From an uncultured Mycoplasmatota bacterium (GTDB lineage: Bacteria; Bacillota_I; Bacilli_A; RF39; UBA660), in assembly GCA_947166445.1 (NCBI GenBank), contig CAMVED010000008.1, forward strand, positions 1 through 49,778: 49,778 nucleotides of DNA, in the 5' to 3' direction. Under the pieces are notes generated by a model. The model made no database searches and was not told where the DNA came from. It saw only the letters and a program-made list of their open reading frames with translations. How positions within the stretch are numbered: the stretch's first letter is position 1; every line of letters starts with the position of its first letter. The position numbers and the translations under genes are program-made. Below, piece by piece: positions 16,225-26,038 of the stretch.

Positions 16225-17408
16225 TTGCTTTCTGATAATACTTCATTAAACTCATTTATCCTAGATTTAAGAATTATACTTTTATACAAAATATCATTAT
16301 ATATCTTTGTATTTTCCCTAAATATATTAGATAAATTTGCTTTAAATTGTCCATAAAAATCTGAATATTCTTTATCAAATATCTCATTAAACTTATCACG
16401 ATTATGAGCAGAAACATTAAACTCTTTCTTGTAATCTTCGAAAAGTTTATCAAACTTAAGATTAAGCTCATATATATGTGATATTAAATCATTAAATTCT
16501 TTAACCCTCTCTCTCATTTTACCATTTTCTAAAGTAACAGCAAAATTCATCTCATCAAATATATTTTTAGATTTTACTCTTACTGTATTATTAAAACCAT
16601 GTAAATAATCTTTAGTAGAGTTTAATTTAGTACTGTTTTGCTTCTTTATCCCTAAGTTATCCTCAACACTATTTTCAAACTTAACAAAAAAGTTATCTAT
16701 AAGTTTAGAATTATTTTTTGTATACTTTTCAATAACAAAATACTCTTGTTCTTTTAAATATATATAAGTAGTATTTGTGATTACCTTTAAATTCATGTTT
16801 TTAATTTTTTCTAAATCTTCAATAGTTTCTTGAACTATACTATCAATAAAACTCTTATAAGTACTAAGTAACACCTCATTTTTAATTGTTATATTTTTAA
16901 TCATTTCTTCAGTAATTGAATCAACATATTTTTTTACTATATTAGTAATTTTTTTACTGTCATTAACAATACAATTAGTATGAATCTGTTCAAGAAGCAA
17001 ATTACCATTAGAATTTGATAAAATTTTTATTTTTTCATCTATCTTAGTATTTGTGCTTATTTGAGTTTTAAAATTAGTATATATATTACTTAAATTATTA
17101 GCATTTATATATTTATTATAAACACTAACTTTTACAATTTTACAAAACTCGTTTATTAAACTATCAATAGTTTTAGAATAATAATCTTTCATATTACTAA
17201 AAACTAAATTAGTATTACTCTTAAAATTATTACAAACCAAATCATATAACTTATCTTTGTCATAAACCTCATAACTAAGTTCAGTATACATAATTTCATT
17301 CATCTGAATAAAAAAGAATAATGTTTTTTCATCATTTTGATTAAATGAAGTTGTATAATTATTAGCTAACTCCTTTAATTCTTTGTCTATTTTAGATGTA
17401 TCATTCAT
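16200..17408 (-). CDS. Helical cytoplasmic protein of unknown function
   Basis: 402 residues, no signal peptide or TM segment, rich in Asn/Lys/Ile and apparently almost all helix, with likely coiled-coil stretches in the second half (REVK-like and KFDKLFEDYKKEF segments). SD GAGGGGTGAT, ATG start. I do not recognise a family. The 20 or so C-terminal codons are encoded in a perfect 16-bp inverted repeat. Neighbours on both sides are divergent or convergent single genes, so context gives no function. The promoter region (17409-17505) is AT-rich with no consensus pair that I trust. Confidence 0.75.
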   Translation of the reverse strand: MNDTSKIDKELKELANNYTTSFNQNDEKTLFFFIQMNEIMYTELSYEVYDKDKLYDLVCNNFKSNTNLVFSNMKDYYSKTIDSLINEFCKIVKVSVYNKYINANNLSNIYTNFKTQISTNTKIDEKIKILSNSNGNLLLEQIHTNCIVNDSKKITNIVKKYVDSITEEMIKNITIKNEVLLSTYKSFIDSIVQETIEDLEKIKNMNLKVITNTTYIYLKEQEYFVIEKYTKNNSKLIDNFFVKFENSVEDNLGIKKQNSTKLNSTKDYLHGFNNTVRVKSKNIFDEMNFAVTLENGKMRERVKEFNDLISHIYELNLKFDKLFEDYKKEFNVSAHNRDKFNEIFDKEYSDFYGQFKANLSNIFRENTKIYNDILYKSIILKSRINEFNEVLSESKVKDLLLK

Positions 17409-17509
17409 AAGATATCACCCCTCTATTTTTTACTATATTTATATTTTATACTTTTTTAAGACAAAATACTAGTAAATAAATATTTTTTTATTAAAATTAC
17501 TAAGGTTGA

Positions 17510-17538
17510 TTTACATTTTAACTAAAATATTATATAAT
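17510..17538 (+). promoter_or_regulatory. Promoter of the class B-like sortase
   Basis: TTTACA, 17 nt, TATAAT. It lies inside the N-terminal extension of the track ORF (which starts TTG at 17506), so translation cannot begin there on this transcript. The predicted start point is near 17545, leaving SD GGAGGTGG in a leader of about 20 nt. Confidence 0.7.
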
Positions 17539-17565
17539 TGTGCTATAAGATACGGAGGTGGTAGT

Positions 17566-18420
17566 ATTAACAATAATAGTTTTAATGACTTTTTTGAATA
17601 CATTAATGACAATAATGAACAAAACACAATAATACCTCCGAAACCAAATAAGAATTTAAATATGATTGCCACTATGTTTGCCATTGCACTATTACTAAGT
17701 GGTGGCTACGGAGTAAAATATATACTTGATCAAAAGCAAGATATTGAAGATTCTAGAATAAGACAACAAGAATTACTTACAAGCAGTCAGCAAAAAGCAA
17801 GAGAAATAACTGAAAGTATCAAAAAAGAAGAACAACAAAACAAAGATAAAACAAATATTCATCGCAACTTTTCTGAATTAAAAGAAAGAAATGGTGACAC
17901 TGTAGCCTGGTTATATGTGCCAGGTACTGATATAGATATGCCAATCGTTAAAGGAGTAAACAATTCTTATTATTTAACACATGATTTTGATAAAAAAAGT
18001 AACGCCATGGGTTGGGCTTTTGCAGATTCACAAAACACATTCCCTACTCTTAGTACAAATACCATTATGTATGGTCATACATACAAAATGACCACTATAT
18101 TCAGTAAATTAAAAAATGTTTTAGAAAAAAAATGGTTAGATAATGAAAATATGCAAAGAATAACATTAGATACTGAAAAAGAAAGATTAATATTTAAAGT
18201 ATTTAGCGTTTACACAATTAAAGAAACTACTGATTATCTTCAAATAAGTTTTAATAGCAAAGATAAATATCAAAATTATTTAAATACATCATTAGAAAGA
18301 AGTATTAAAGACTTTAAAACTATTCCTACAGTAAATAATAAAATACTTACTTTATCAACTTGTTATCAAGATTCAAACCAAAGACTAATTGTCCAAGCAA
18401 AATTAATAGGCTCTGAATAG
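17566..18420 (+). CDS. srtB: Class B-type sortase, apparent ATT start codon
   Basis: About 284 residues from 17566. A cytoplasmic Asn-rich start leads to one TM helix (NMIATMFAIALLLSGGYGV, type II topology), a charged linker, then the sortase barrel with MYGHTYKMTTIF (catalytic His), LTLSTCYQ (Cys) and NQRLIVQA (Arg). The VAWLYVPGTDIDMPIVKG and long insert fit class B. The promoter and SD (GGAGG) exclude the upstream TTG; the only in-frame codon at correct spacing (7 nt) is ATT, giving MNNNSFNDFF if initiated with Met. The next in-frame ATG would delete the cytoplasmic tail and has no SD. It probably anchors wall proteins; no substrate lies next to it. Confidence 0.85.
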   Translation: MNNNSFNDFFEYINDNNEQNTIIPPKPNKNLNMIATMFAIALLLSGGYGVKYILDQKQDIEDSRIRQQELLTSSQQKAREITESIKKEEQQNKDKTNIHRNFSELKERNGDTVAWLYVPGTDIDMPIVKGVNNSYYLTHDFDKKSNAMGWAFADSQNTFPTLSTNTIMYGHTYKMTTIFSKLKNVLEKKWLDNENMQRITLDTEKERLIFKVFSVYTIKETTDYLQISFNSKDKYQNYLNTSLERSIKDFKTIPTVNNKILTLSTCYQDSNQRLIVQAKLIGSE

Positions 18421-18430
18421 AGCCTGTTTT

Positions 18431-18432
<2 letters not shown>
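18408..18432 (+). terminator. Terminator of the sortase gene
   Basis: AGGCTCT-GAAT-AGAGCCT followed by GTTTTTT; the sortase stop codon lies in the hairpin. It overlaps the 3' end of convergent ligA by a few bases. Confidence 0.88.
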
Positions 18433-20465
<2,033 letters not shown>

Positions 20466-20471
20466 GAAATA

Positions 20472-20500
20472 TTGCCAAAAACAAGTATTTTTCATATATT
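20472..20500 (+). promoter_or_regulatory. Promoter of the small Cys-rich membrane protein
   Basis: TTGCCA, 17 nt, TATATT, divergent from and only 6 bp away from the ligA -35 box. The start point predicted near 20507 favours the ATG at 20517 over the GTG at 20508. Confidence 0.5.
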
Positions 20501-20516
20501 ACTATAGGTGATAAAA

Positions 20517-20723
20517 ATGAAACATAGTTTCTTTTGTTCATGTAATGTCTGTCGTAATAGAAGACGTTCTAGCAAGTTTTATTTAATGTTTTTATGTTTT
20601 TGGATACTGATAATTGTTTATCAATCATTCATAACTATGTTCTTTTGTGTCACTATTAATGCAATAATTCTATTTATAGAAATAATTCTATTTTTCATCT
20701 TCTTGTTAAAAATACTTTGGTAA
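20517..20723 (+). CDS. Small membrane protein with N-terminal Cys motif
   Basis: 68 residues from ATG 20517 (SD AGGTGAT). The N-terminus MKHSFFCSCNVCRNRRRSSK has a compact CxCxxC followed by a basic patch; the rest is two hydrophobic helices (FYLMFLCFWILIIVYQSF and FFCVTINAIILFIEIILFFIFLL). The arrangement suggests a two-TM protein with a cytoplasmic Cys/Arg head that could bind metal (inference). I do not recognise a family. It is supported as a gene by promoter, SD and terminator, all correctly spaced. Confidence 0.65.
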   Translation: MKHSFFCSCNVCRNRRRSSKFYLMFLCFWILIIVYQSFITMFFCVTINAIILFIEIILFFIFLLKILW

Positions 20724-20730
20724 AAAGAAA

Positions 20731-20752
20731 AAAACCGTTATAGGTTTTTTTT
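20731..20752. terminator. Terminator between the small membrane protein and tcdA
   Basis: AAACC-GTTATA-GGTTT with A-run before and T-run after, so usable from both directions. The tcdA 3' end touches it. Confidence 0.7.
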
Positions 20753-21425
20753 ATGAAATAATATCTCTAATTATAAATGAAGCAATAAGTATACCAGCAG
20801 AAGAAGGAACAAAAGTACTAGAAGGAATAACATTACCTTCTTTTTTTATTGGTTCTTCAGCAGAATAACAACACAAAACGTTTTCTTTTATATTCTCATC
20901 TTTTATAAATTTTCTAAGTATTCTAGCTATTGGATCATATTTAGTTTTTCTTATATCACAAATCATAAGTTTAGATGGATCCATTCTTTTACCTGTTCCT
21001 AAACAAGTAATAAATTTAGTGCGCTTTTCTATACATTTTTTAATTACAAGTTTTTTAGTATTAATAGTATCACAAGCATCTATAAAATAATCTATTTCTT
21101 TTGAAAAAATATCATCAATATTGCTTTCATCAATAAAAGAATCGATTTTTCTTACATTCACATTCTTATTTATACTTAGTATTCTTTTTTCAAATTCATC
21201 TATCTTTTTATTGCCAACGCTATCCAAATTAGCAATTATTTGTCTATTTATATTACTTATATCAATAGTATCGTTATCTATTATAGTAATACTTTCTACT
21301 CCAGATCTAACTAGAGATTCAACAACATAACCTCCAACTCCTCCAAGTCCTAAAACTACTATATTTTTTGTTTTTATTTTTTCTAAAGATTCTTTACCAA
21401 TTAATAGTTCTAATCTATCAAACAT
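20751..21425 (-). CDS. tcdA: tRNA threonylcarbamoyladenosine dehydratase (TcdA/CsdL)
   Basis: 224 residues of the ThiF/MoeB/E1 superfamily. Visible: IVVLGLGGVGGYVVESLVRSG (nucleotide loop), DNDTIDISNINRQ (the ATP-contacting Asp and Arg), DACDTINTKKLVI and IPSSTFVPSSAGILIASFI. In the known family it dehydrates t6A37 to cyclic t6A in tRNA. N-terminus FDRLELLIGKESLEKIK matches the normal beginning, so the ATG start seems right although no SD is seen: the base before it belongs to the T-run of the yebC terminator. Expression may depend on readthrough. Length slightly short but complete. Confidence 0.9.
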   Translation of the reverse strand: MFDRLELLIGKESLEKIKTKNIVVLGLGGVGGYVVESLVRSGVESITIIDNDTIDISNINRQIIANLDSVGNKKIDEFEKRILSINKNVNVRKIDSFIDESNIDDIFSKEIDYFIDACDTINTKKLVIKKCIEKRTKFITCLGTGKRMDPSKLMICDIRKTKYDPIARILRKFIKDENIKENVLCCYSAEEPIKKEGNVIPSSTFVPSSAGILIASFIIRDIIS

Positions 21426-21429
21426 AAAA

Positions 21430-21452
21430 CAAAAATAGACTTTAGTCTATTT
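21430..21452 (-). terminator. Terminator after yebC
   Basis: Minus strand AAATAGAC-TAAA-GTCTATTT then TTGTTTT. It begins in the yebC stop codon and ends directly at the tcdA start. Confidence 0.7.
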
Positions 21453-22164
21453 CCATATTATGATACACATCAGACACGTCATCTAGTTCTTCAAGTGCAT
21501 CAATAAGTCCCATTATTTTAGTAGTTTTATCTTCATCTAGAGAAATATAATTTGAAGGAATAAATCTAACCTCATTCATAATAAAATCTGTTACTCCAAA
21601 AGTTTCCAAAGCTTTATTCATTTTTACAAAATCTTCAGGTGTAGTAGATATCTCATAAGAATCATCGTTAGTAGTAAAGTCAAGTGCATCATTTTCAAGA
21701 GCTACTGTCATTATATCATCTTCATTATATGAATTAGGTACAACAATAATACCTTTTCTTTCAAACATATAACTAACTGATCCATCCGTACCTAAATTTC
21801 CACCACGTTTAGTAAATGTACTTCTTACCATTGATGCTGTTCTATTTCTATTATCTGTTAAACAGTCGACCATTATTGCTACACCATTTGGTCCATAACC
21901 TTCATAACGAACAAATTCGTAATCTTCTCCTCCTGAACTTTTAGTAGCTTTATCTATAGCAGAAGCTATTCTATCTTTTGGCATGTTAGCAGCTTTTGCT
22001 TTATCTACAACCATACGAAGTGATGGATTATTATCAATATTACCATCAGTTCCCTTAGCAGCAACATAAATTTCCTTAGCAAGTTTTTGAAAAGCCTTTC
22101 CTCTTTCAGCATCTATTAATCCTTTTTTACGTTTAATGGTAGCCCATTTAGAATGTCCACTCAT
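21442..22164 (-). CDS. yebC: YebC/PmpR (TACO1-like) family protein
   Basis: 240 residues. The N-terminal signature MSGHSKWATIKRKKGLIDAERGKAFQKLAKEI is followed by NNPSLRMVVDKAKAANMPKDRI and VRYEGYGPNGVAIMVDCLTDNRNRT, all hallmark segments. The family has been described both as a transcription regulator and, more recently, as a translation factor that relieves ribosome stalling at proline-rich stretches; which applies here is open. Start at ATG 22164 with SD GAGGTG; the track ORF begins three codons upstream. A TATAAT lies just before the SD. Followed by a hairpin terminator, then tcdA. Confidence 0.95.
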   Translation of the reverse strand: MSGHSKWATIKRKKGLIDAERGKAFQKLAKEIYVAAKGTDGNIDNNPSLRMVVDKAKAANMPKDRIASAIDKATKSSGGEDYEFVRYEGYGPNGVAIMVDCLTDNRNRTASMVRSTFTKRGGNLGTDGSVSYMFERKGIIVVPNSYNEDDIMTVALENDALDFTTNDDSYEISTTPEDFVKMNKALETFGVTDFIMNEVRFIPSNYISLDEDKTTKIMGLIDALEELDDVSDVYHNMEID

Positions 22165-22198
22165 TTTTCTCACCTCAAAAAAATTATACTATAAATAT

Positions 22199-22224
22199 CA
22201 AAAAAAAGAAACACAGTAGTTTCT
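22199..22224 (-). terminator. Terminator after ezrA
   Basis: Minus strand AGAAAC-TACTGT-GTTTCT followed by TTTTTTT. Confidence 0.75.
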
Positions 22225-22227
22225 TTT

Positions 22228-23946
22228 TTATTTATCTTCTTTATATAAATGAAGCATTTTTTTATAAATATCAGGCTCAATTATATTTATTGCCGCAATA
22301 GCAGTCTCTAAAGATTTCTTATAATTGCCTTTCATAAATAGTTGCCCTGCTACATCTAAACCTTGTTCAATATCCTTATCAATAGGTTTGTATCTATTGC
22401 CATACATAATAGCCATTTCACACAGTTTAGCGGTCTTTACCATCTCATTTGTTGTACCATATAATTTAAGTGATAAATCACGAGCTGTGTCTACCCTTAT
22501 ATTTAATGTCTTAATAGTAATAGGACTTTTTTCTAATTCTTTTACTATTTCTTCAATAGCATCATTTGCTTCACTAAGTTCTACAAAGTAACTGTTTGAG
22601 ATAATTGGAAGTGGATTATGTCTAATCTTAGCTCTACATTTCTTTAAAAGTTCTGTCACTTCATCAAGTTGTTCTCTTGCCCTCATTTCATCATCATGCA
22701 TACTTCCAAGAGATTTTAAACAGACATTAAGATCATCTTCAACTTTTCCAAAACCACTTGATAAATGCATTATTTTATCCTTAAGCTTTGAATATGGAAA
22801 TGCTTTGTTTTTCAAATCTCCAATTATATCATTAAAACTATTATTTATTTTAAATAACTCTTTATTTATTTGCTCAAGATCTGCCAAATCTTCAGAATCT
22901 AAATTATACATACTCTTGATATCATCAAGTTGATTATATATATCCGTAACAATACGATTAACTTTTTGAAGTTTAACTTTAAATCCTTTAGCAGTCTCAT
23001 CAAATAACTTCTTACTTTTCTTTTCTATTTCAAAATCAGTAAATAAATTATCTAGATAATCAAGAAAAGTCTTAAGTTCGAACATACTATCTTCCAAATT
23101 AAGAATTTTTATTCTAGTTTTAATATCATTAACTTTATTTTCTATTTGTTCAAGATTATAAGGAACTTTCATATGTTCAAGAGGATAATCTTTAGCCACT
23201 AATTTATCATAAGTATCACGTACCTCTTTTATTCTATTGGGAATTATCTTATCAGTAAGAAGCAAAAGATCAGGAAGTTCTTCAACCACTACTCCCATAT
23301 GAGCAATCATTTCATCAAGTACTTTTACAAGCCCTACAACCTCTTCATACTCGTTTTGTTCCATTACTACTTCAAAGTCTGTAAATTTCTTTTCAATATT
23401 TTCAAATTGAAGTTCAATATTATTGATAACATCACCATATGCAGATCTATTGTTATCAAGAGTTCTTTCAAGTTCTCTAAATCTTGATTTTAATTTAGTT
23501 ACAATAGCACGATTTCTCTCTTCACTCATAGTAACTTCTCGAATCTCATCAAGCAAATTATCTGTGCTAACACGAAGTTTATATATTTCCATTTCTAAAT
23601 TAACTACAGATGTGCGGGCTTCTTTGTAATCATTTTCCTCAAGTAAATTATCTACTTCTAGAAGTTTGTCAGTAATTTCACTATATCTTTCATTTTTAAT
23701 TAATTCATATCTTTTCTTCCAGTCTTTATATTTATTTTCAAGTTCAGAATTATTTATAATAACCTTTACTTTATCAAGTTCAGTCATGACTGGAGTAGCT
23801 ACAATTAAATTACGTTGTCTTTCTAATTCTTCAAGTTTTTCGCGTAATTGCTTGCGTTGTTTACGTTTTATTACAATAAAACCAACAAGGCACATTACTA
23901 TAATAATTATTACTATTCCTATAATATATAACTTCTTAATGTCCAT
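22228..23946 (-). CDS. ezrA: Septation ring formation regulator EzrA
   Basis: 572 residues. One N-terminal TM helix (KKLYIIGIVIIIIVMCLVGFIVI), then a long run of helical spectrin-like segments beginning KRKQRKQLREKLEELERQRN. NPLPIISNSYFVELSEANDAI and LSLKLYGTTNEMVKTAKLCEMAIMYGNRYK match the conserved C-terminal region of EzrA. In Firmicutes EzrA restrains FtsZ ring formation at the poles and links the divisome to wall synthesis. Length is close to the usual 560-570. SD AGGTGG, 4 nt from ATG. Single gene with its own terminator. Confidence 0.93.
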   Translation of the reverse strand: MDIKKLYIIGIVIIIIVMCLVGFIVIKRKQRKQLREKLEELERQRNLIVATPVMTELDKVKVIINNSELENKYKDWKKRYELIKNERYSEITDKLLEVDNLLEENDYKEARTSVVNLEMEIYKLRVSTDNLLDEIREVTMSEERNRAIVTKLKSRFRELERTLDNNRSAYGDVINNIELQFENIEKKFTDFEVVMEQNEYEEVVGLVKVLDEMIAHMGVVVEELPDLLLLTDKIIPNRIKEVRDTYDKLVAKDYPLEHMKVPYNLEQIENKVNDIKTRIKILNLEDSMFELKTFLDYLDNLFTDFEIEKKSKKLFDETAKGFKVKLQKVNRIVTDIYNQLDDIKSMYNLDSEDLADLEQINKELFKINNSFNDIIGDLKNKAFPYSKLKDKIMHLSSGFGKVEDDLNVCLKSLGSMHDDEMRAREQLDEVTELLKKCRAKIRHNPLPIISNSYFVELSEANDAIEEIVKELEKSPITIKTLNIRVDTARDLSLKLYGTTNEMVKTAKLCEMAIMYGNRYKPIDKDIEQGLDVAGQLFMKGNYKKSLETAIAAINIIEPDIYKKMLHLYKEDK

Positions 23947-24013
23947 AGAACCACCTACTATAACAATTTTATCATAAAAACAATTCCAAATAAAGAATAA
24001 AAGTTAACTTTAC

Positions 24014-24042
24014 AAAAAAAAGATACTATTTTACATAGTATC
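24014..24042 (-). terminator. Terminator after the secreted FN3 protein gene
   Basis: Minus strand GATACTA, 7-nt loop, TAGTATC, then TTTTTTTT. Confidence 0.85.
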
Positions 24043-24055
24043 CCTTTATCATTTA

Positions 24056-25870
24056 TTATTGTAATCTAAATGATTTATAATTACTCCATGGACCGTATAC
24101 TTTTGTACCATTTGATAATCTATACGCTCTAACTTTGTAATAATATGTTTTATTAGCTTTTGTATCCAATTTATAACCAATATATTTATTATTAACTGTT
24201 TTTACAACACTATAATTTCTTGTTTTATATACAGATCTTGCTATTTGATATCCTGAAGCACCATCTACTGTTTTCCATTTTACTTGTACCTTAAAATCAT
24301 CATATTTTGTTATTGTTGGTAAATTCATTTTCTTTAAAGTATATATATTAATTAATTTATATTTAGTACTTTCAATATTTTTTACTTTTCCATCAGTACC
24401 ATAGAATCTTAGCAAAGGAACTATTTTGAAGTTGTATTTTACACCTGGTTCTAGATCTGTTTTTGTATAGTATGATTTTAAAGTCCATGTAATTTTTTTC
24501 CAAGTACTTTCTGTTGATTTTTTATAGTAAATGTAACAACCATCAAAATAATTATTATTACTATTATTGTCTCTTGTCCATGAAACTTTTACTGCATTAT
24601 ATTTATCAAGCTTTGCAGCAATTGTTTTTGGTACTGCAGCATATATTACTTTTGTAGTTGTTTTAACAGTTACTGGATATGCTGGCATTATAAATTTGTG
24701 TGTTTTTTTATCATAACCAACCTCTTCAGTTATATCTGAATTATCAGAAGTTTTTAATATTTGTACTTTATCTATTGCATAAGCGTAAGCAAACCAATTG
24801 TCTACTAAAACAGGTTCTCCTTCAAATGCCTCATTTGGCATACCTATTGATGCAGTAGTTGGTTTATTAGTAATCTTATATGTATCAAAATCACCCATTT
24901 TAACAAATGAATAATAAGTGTCAAAGTCTGAATTACTTAATACTTCCGAATTTGTTCCATCAGGTTCAAAACTTCCCATTATTTTTTTGTCATAATTATC
25001 TAAATTCACTCCCCCAGAAAGAGCAGCTGAACTAGCTGATATTGTTATATTACCATCATTTATCCATAATGAACCCCAATCATCATCTCCTCCATCAATA
25101 GTTTCAATACCAGTTTTTACACCCGAAATATTAATATTGGTATCACCATTAATTTCCATTTTTAATGCAAATATACCATGGTTTTCATAACCATCAGGTG
25201 TTGTTGTTGTATTATTAATAATTATTGTAGAGTTATTAATATGTAAGTTTGTAGAATAAAAAGACATACAACCATTTGTTATAGATATATTAGCATTATT
25301 AATTTCTGCATTTGAGAATAAACTATTATCATTTGCGTAATCACCATTTGCCTCTATAGAAGACAAACCTTCACCAGAATTTATATTAATAGTAGCATCG
25401 TTAATTGTTAGATTTCCTACTTCTATGGTTCTGTCATTATCACCATCACTAGTATGCAAATTTATATTTAATGTACCAGTACCTTCTATATCAAGATTTG
25501 CTTCCATGAAAATGGCATAATATTTCGAATTTATTGTATTAATACCATTTAAGACAAGTTTAATATCCCTATAAACAACGTTATGAGAACTATCATAAAT
25601 AGGATTGTGTTCTTCATAGCCAATTCCTGTATCTCCATAATAATTACCAGAATCATAATTAACATCGATAGTTGCGTTATTAAGTGTTAAAGTTTTAGTA
25701 GAATTATCAAATGTAGCAGTACCGCTTCCACAATTTATTATTGTTTTTTCACTTGTAAATTCTTCTCCATTTACCCATAAACCATAACTTTCTGCTGCTT
25801 TTACATTATTTATTCCAACAAATCCTATTAGCATTATTGTTAGCATAAATAATAGATTTTTTATTTTCAT
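24056..25870 (-). CDS. Secreted repeat protein with two C-terminal FN3-like domains
   Basis: 604 residues. Signal peptide MKIKNLLFMLTIMLIGFVGINNVKA, cleaved before AESYG. Residues about 30-330 are rich in Asn/Ile/Thr and look like beta-helix coils (LTLNNATIDVN, LNINLHTSDG, LTINDATININSGEG, ISITNGC). Two fibronectin-III-like domains follow (VPKTIAAKLDKYNAVKVSWT; then LPTITKYDDFKVQVKWKTVDGASGYQIAR, ending WSNYKSFRLQ). There is no LPxTG or TM anchor, so it is probably released or wall-bound. The second SD (AGGAGGT, 6 nt) fixes the ATG at 25870; an in-frame GTG 12 codons upstream has another AGGAGG and could give a longer form. Function unknown; adhesion or glycan binding is inference. Confidence 0.8.
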   Translation of the reverse strand: MKIKNLLFMLTIMLIGFVGINNVKAAESYGLWVNGEEFTSEKTIINCGSGTATFDNSTKTLTLNNATIDVNYDSGNYYGDTGIGYEEHNPIYDSSHNVVYRDIKLVLNGINTINSKYYAIFMEANLDIEGTGTLNINLHTSDGDNDRTIEVGNLTINDATININSGEGLSSIEANGDYANDNSLFSNAEINNANISITNGCMSFYSTNLHINNSTIIINNTTTTPDGYENHGIFALKMEINGDTNINISGVKTGIETIDGGDDDWGSLWINDGNITISASSAALSGGVNLDNYDKKIMGSFEPDGTNSEVLSNSDFDTYYSFVKMGDFDTYKITNKPTTASIGMPNEAFEGEPVLVDNWFAYAYAIDKVQILKTSDNSDITEEVGYDKKTHKFIMPAYPVTVKTTTKVIYAAVPKTIAAKLDKYNAVKVSWTRDNNSNNNYFDGCYIYYKKSTESTWKKITWTLKSYYTKTDLEPGVKYNFKIVPLLRFYGTDGKVKNIESTKYKLINIYTLKKMNLPTITKYDDFKVQVKWKTVDGASGYQIARSVYKTRNYSVVKTVNNKYIGYKLDTKANKTYYYKVRAYRLSNGTKVYGPWSNYKSFRLQ

Positions 25871-25906
25871 TTTTTTACCTCCTTTTTTATTATTCTTTCT
25901 TTTCAC

Positions 25907-25946
25907 TATATTGTTTCTACCTCCTATTCTATATATTAACAATATA
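25907..25946 (-). promoter_or_regulatory. 5' leader stem-loop enclosing an extra Shine-Dalgarno
   Basis: Minus strand TATATTGT...ACAATATA (8 bp) with a 24-nt loop containing AGGAGG, about 50 nt before the real SD of the secreted protein gene. It starts at the predicted transcript 5' end. Confidence 0.45.
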
Positions 25947-25953
25947 CACTTTT

Positions 25954-25982
25954 AATATATAACAGACCCCCCTCTGTGTCAA
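25954..25982 (-). promoter_or_regulatory. Promoter of the secreted FN3 protein, with dyad in the spacer
   Basis: Minus strand TTGACA, 17 nt, TATATT. The spacer reads CAGAGGGGGGTCTGTTA; together with the last A of the -35 box it contains the dyad ACAGA-N6-TCTGT around a G6 tract, unusual in this AT-rich DNA and well placed for a regulator bound between -35 and -10. Confidence 0.65.
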
Positions 25983-26038
25983 CATTTCTTTATTAACATT
26001 TTTATTGATTTACGCTTTTTTACAAAAGAAAGAATGCT

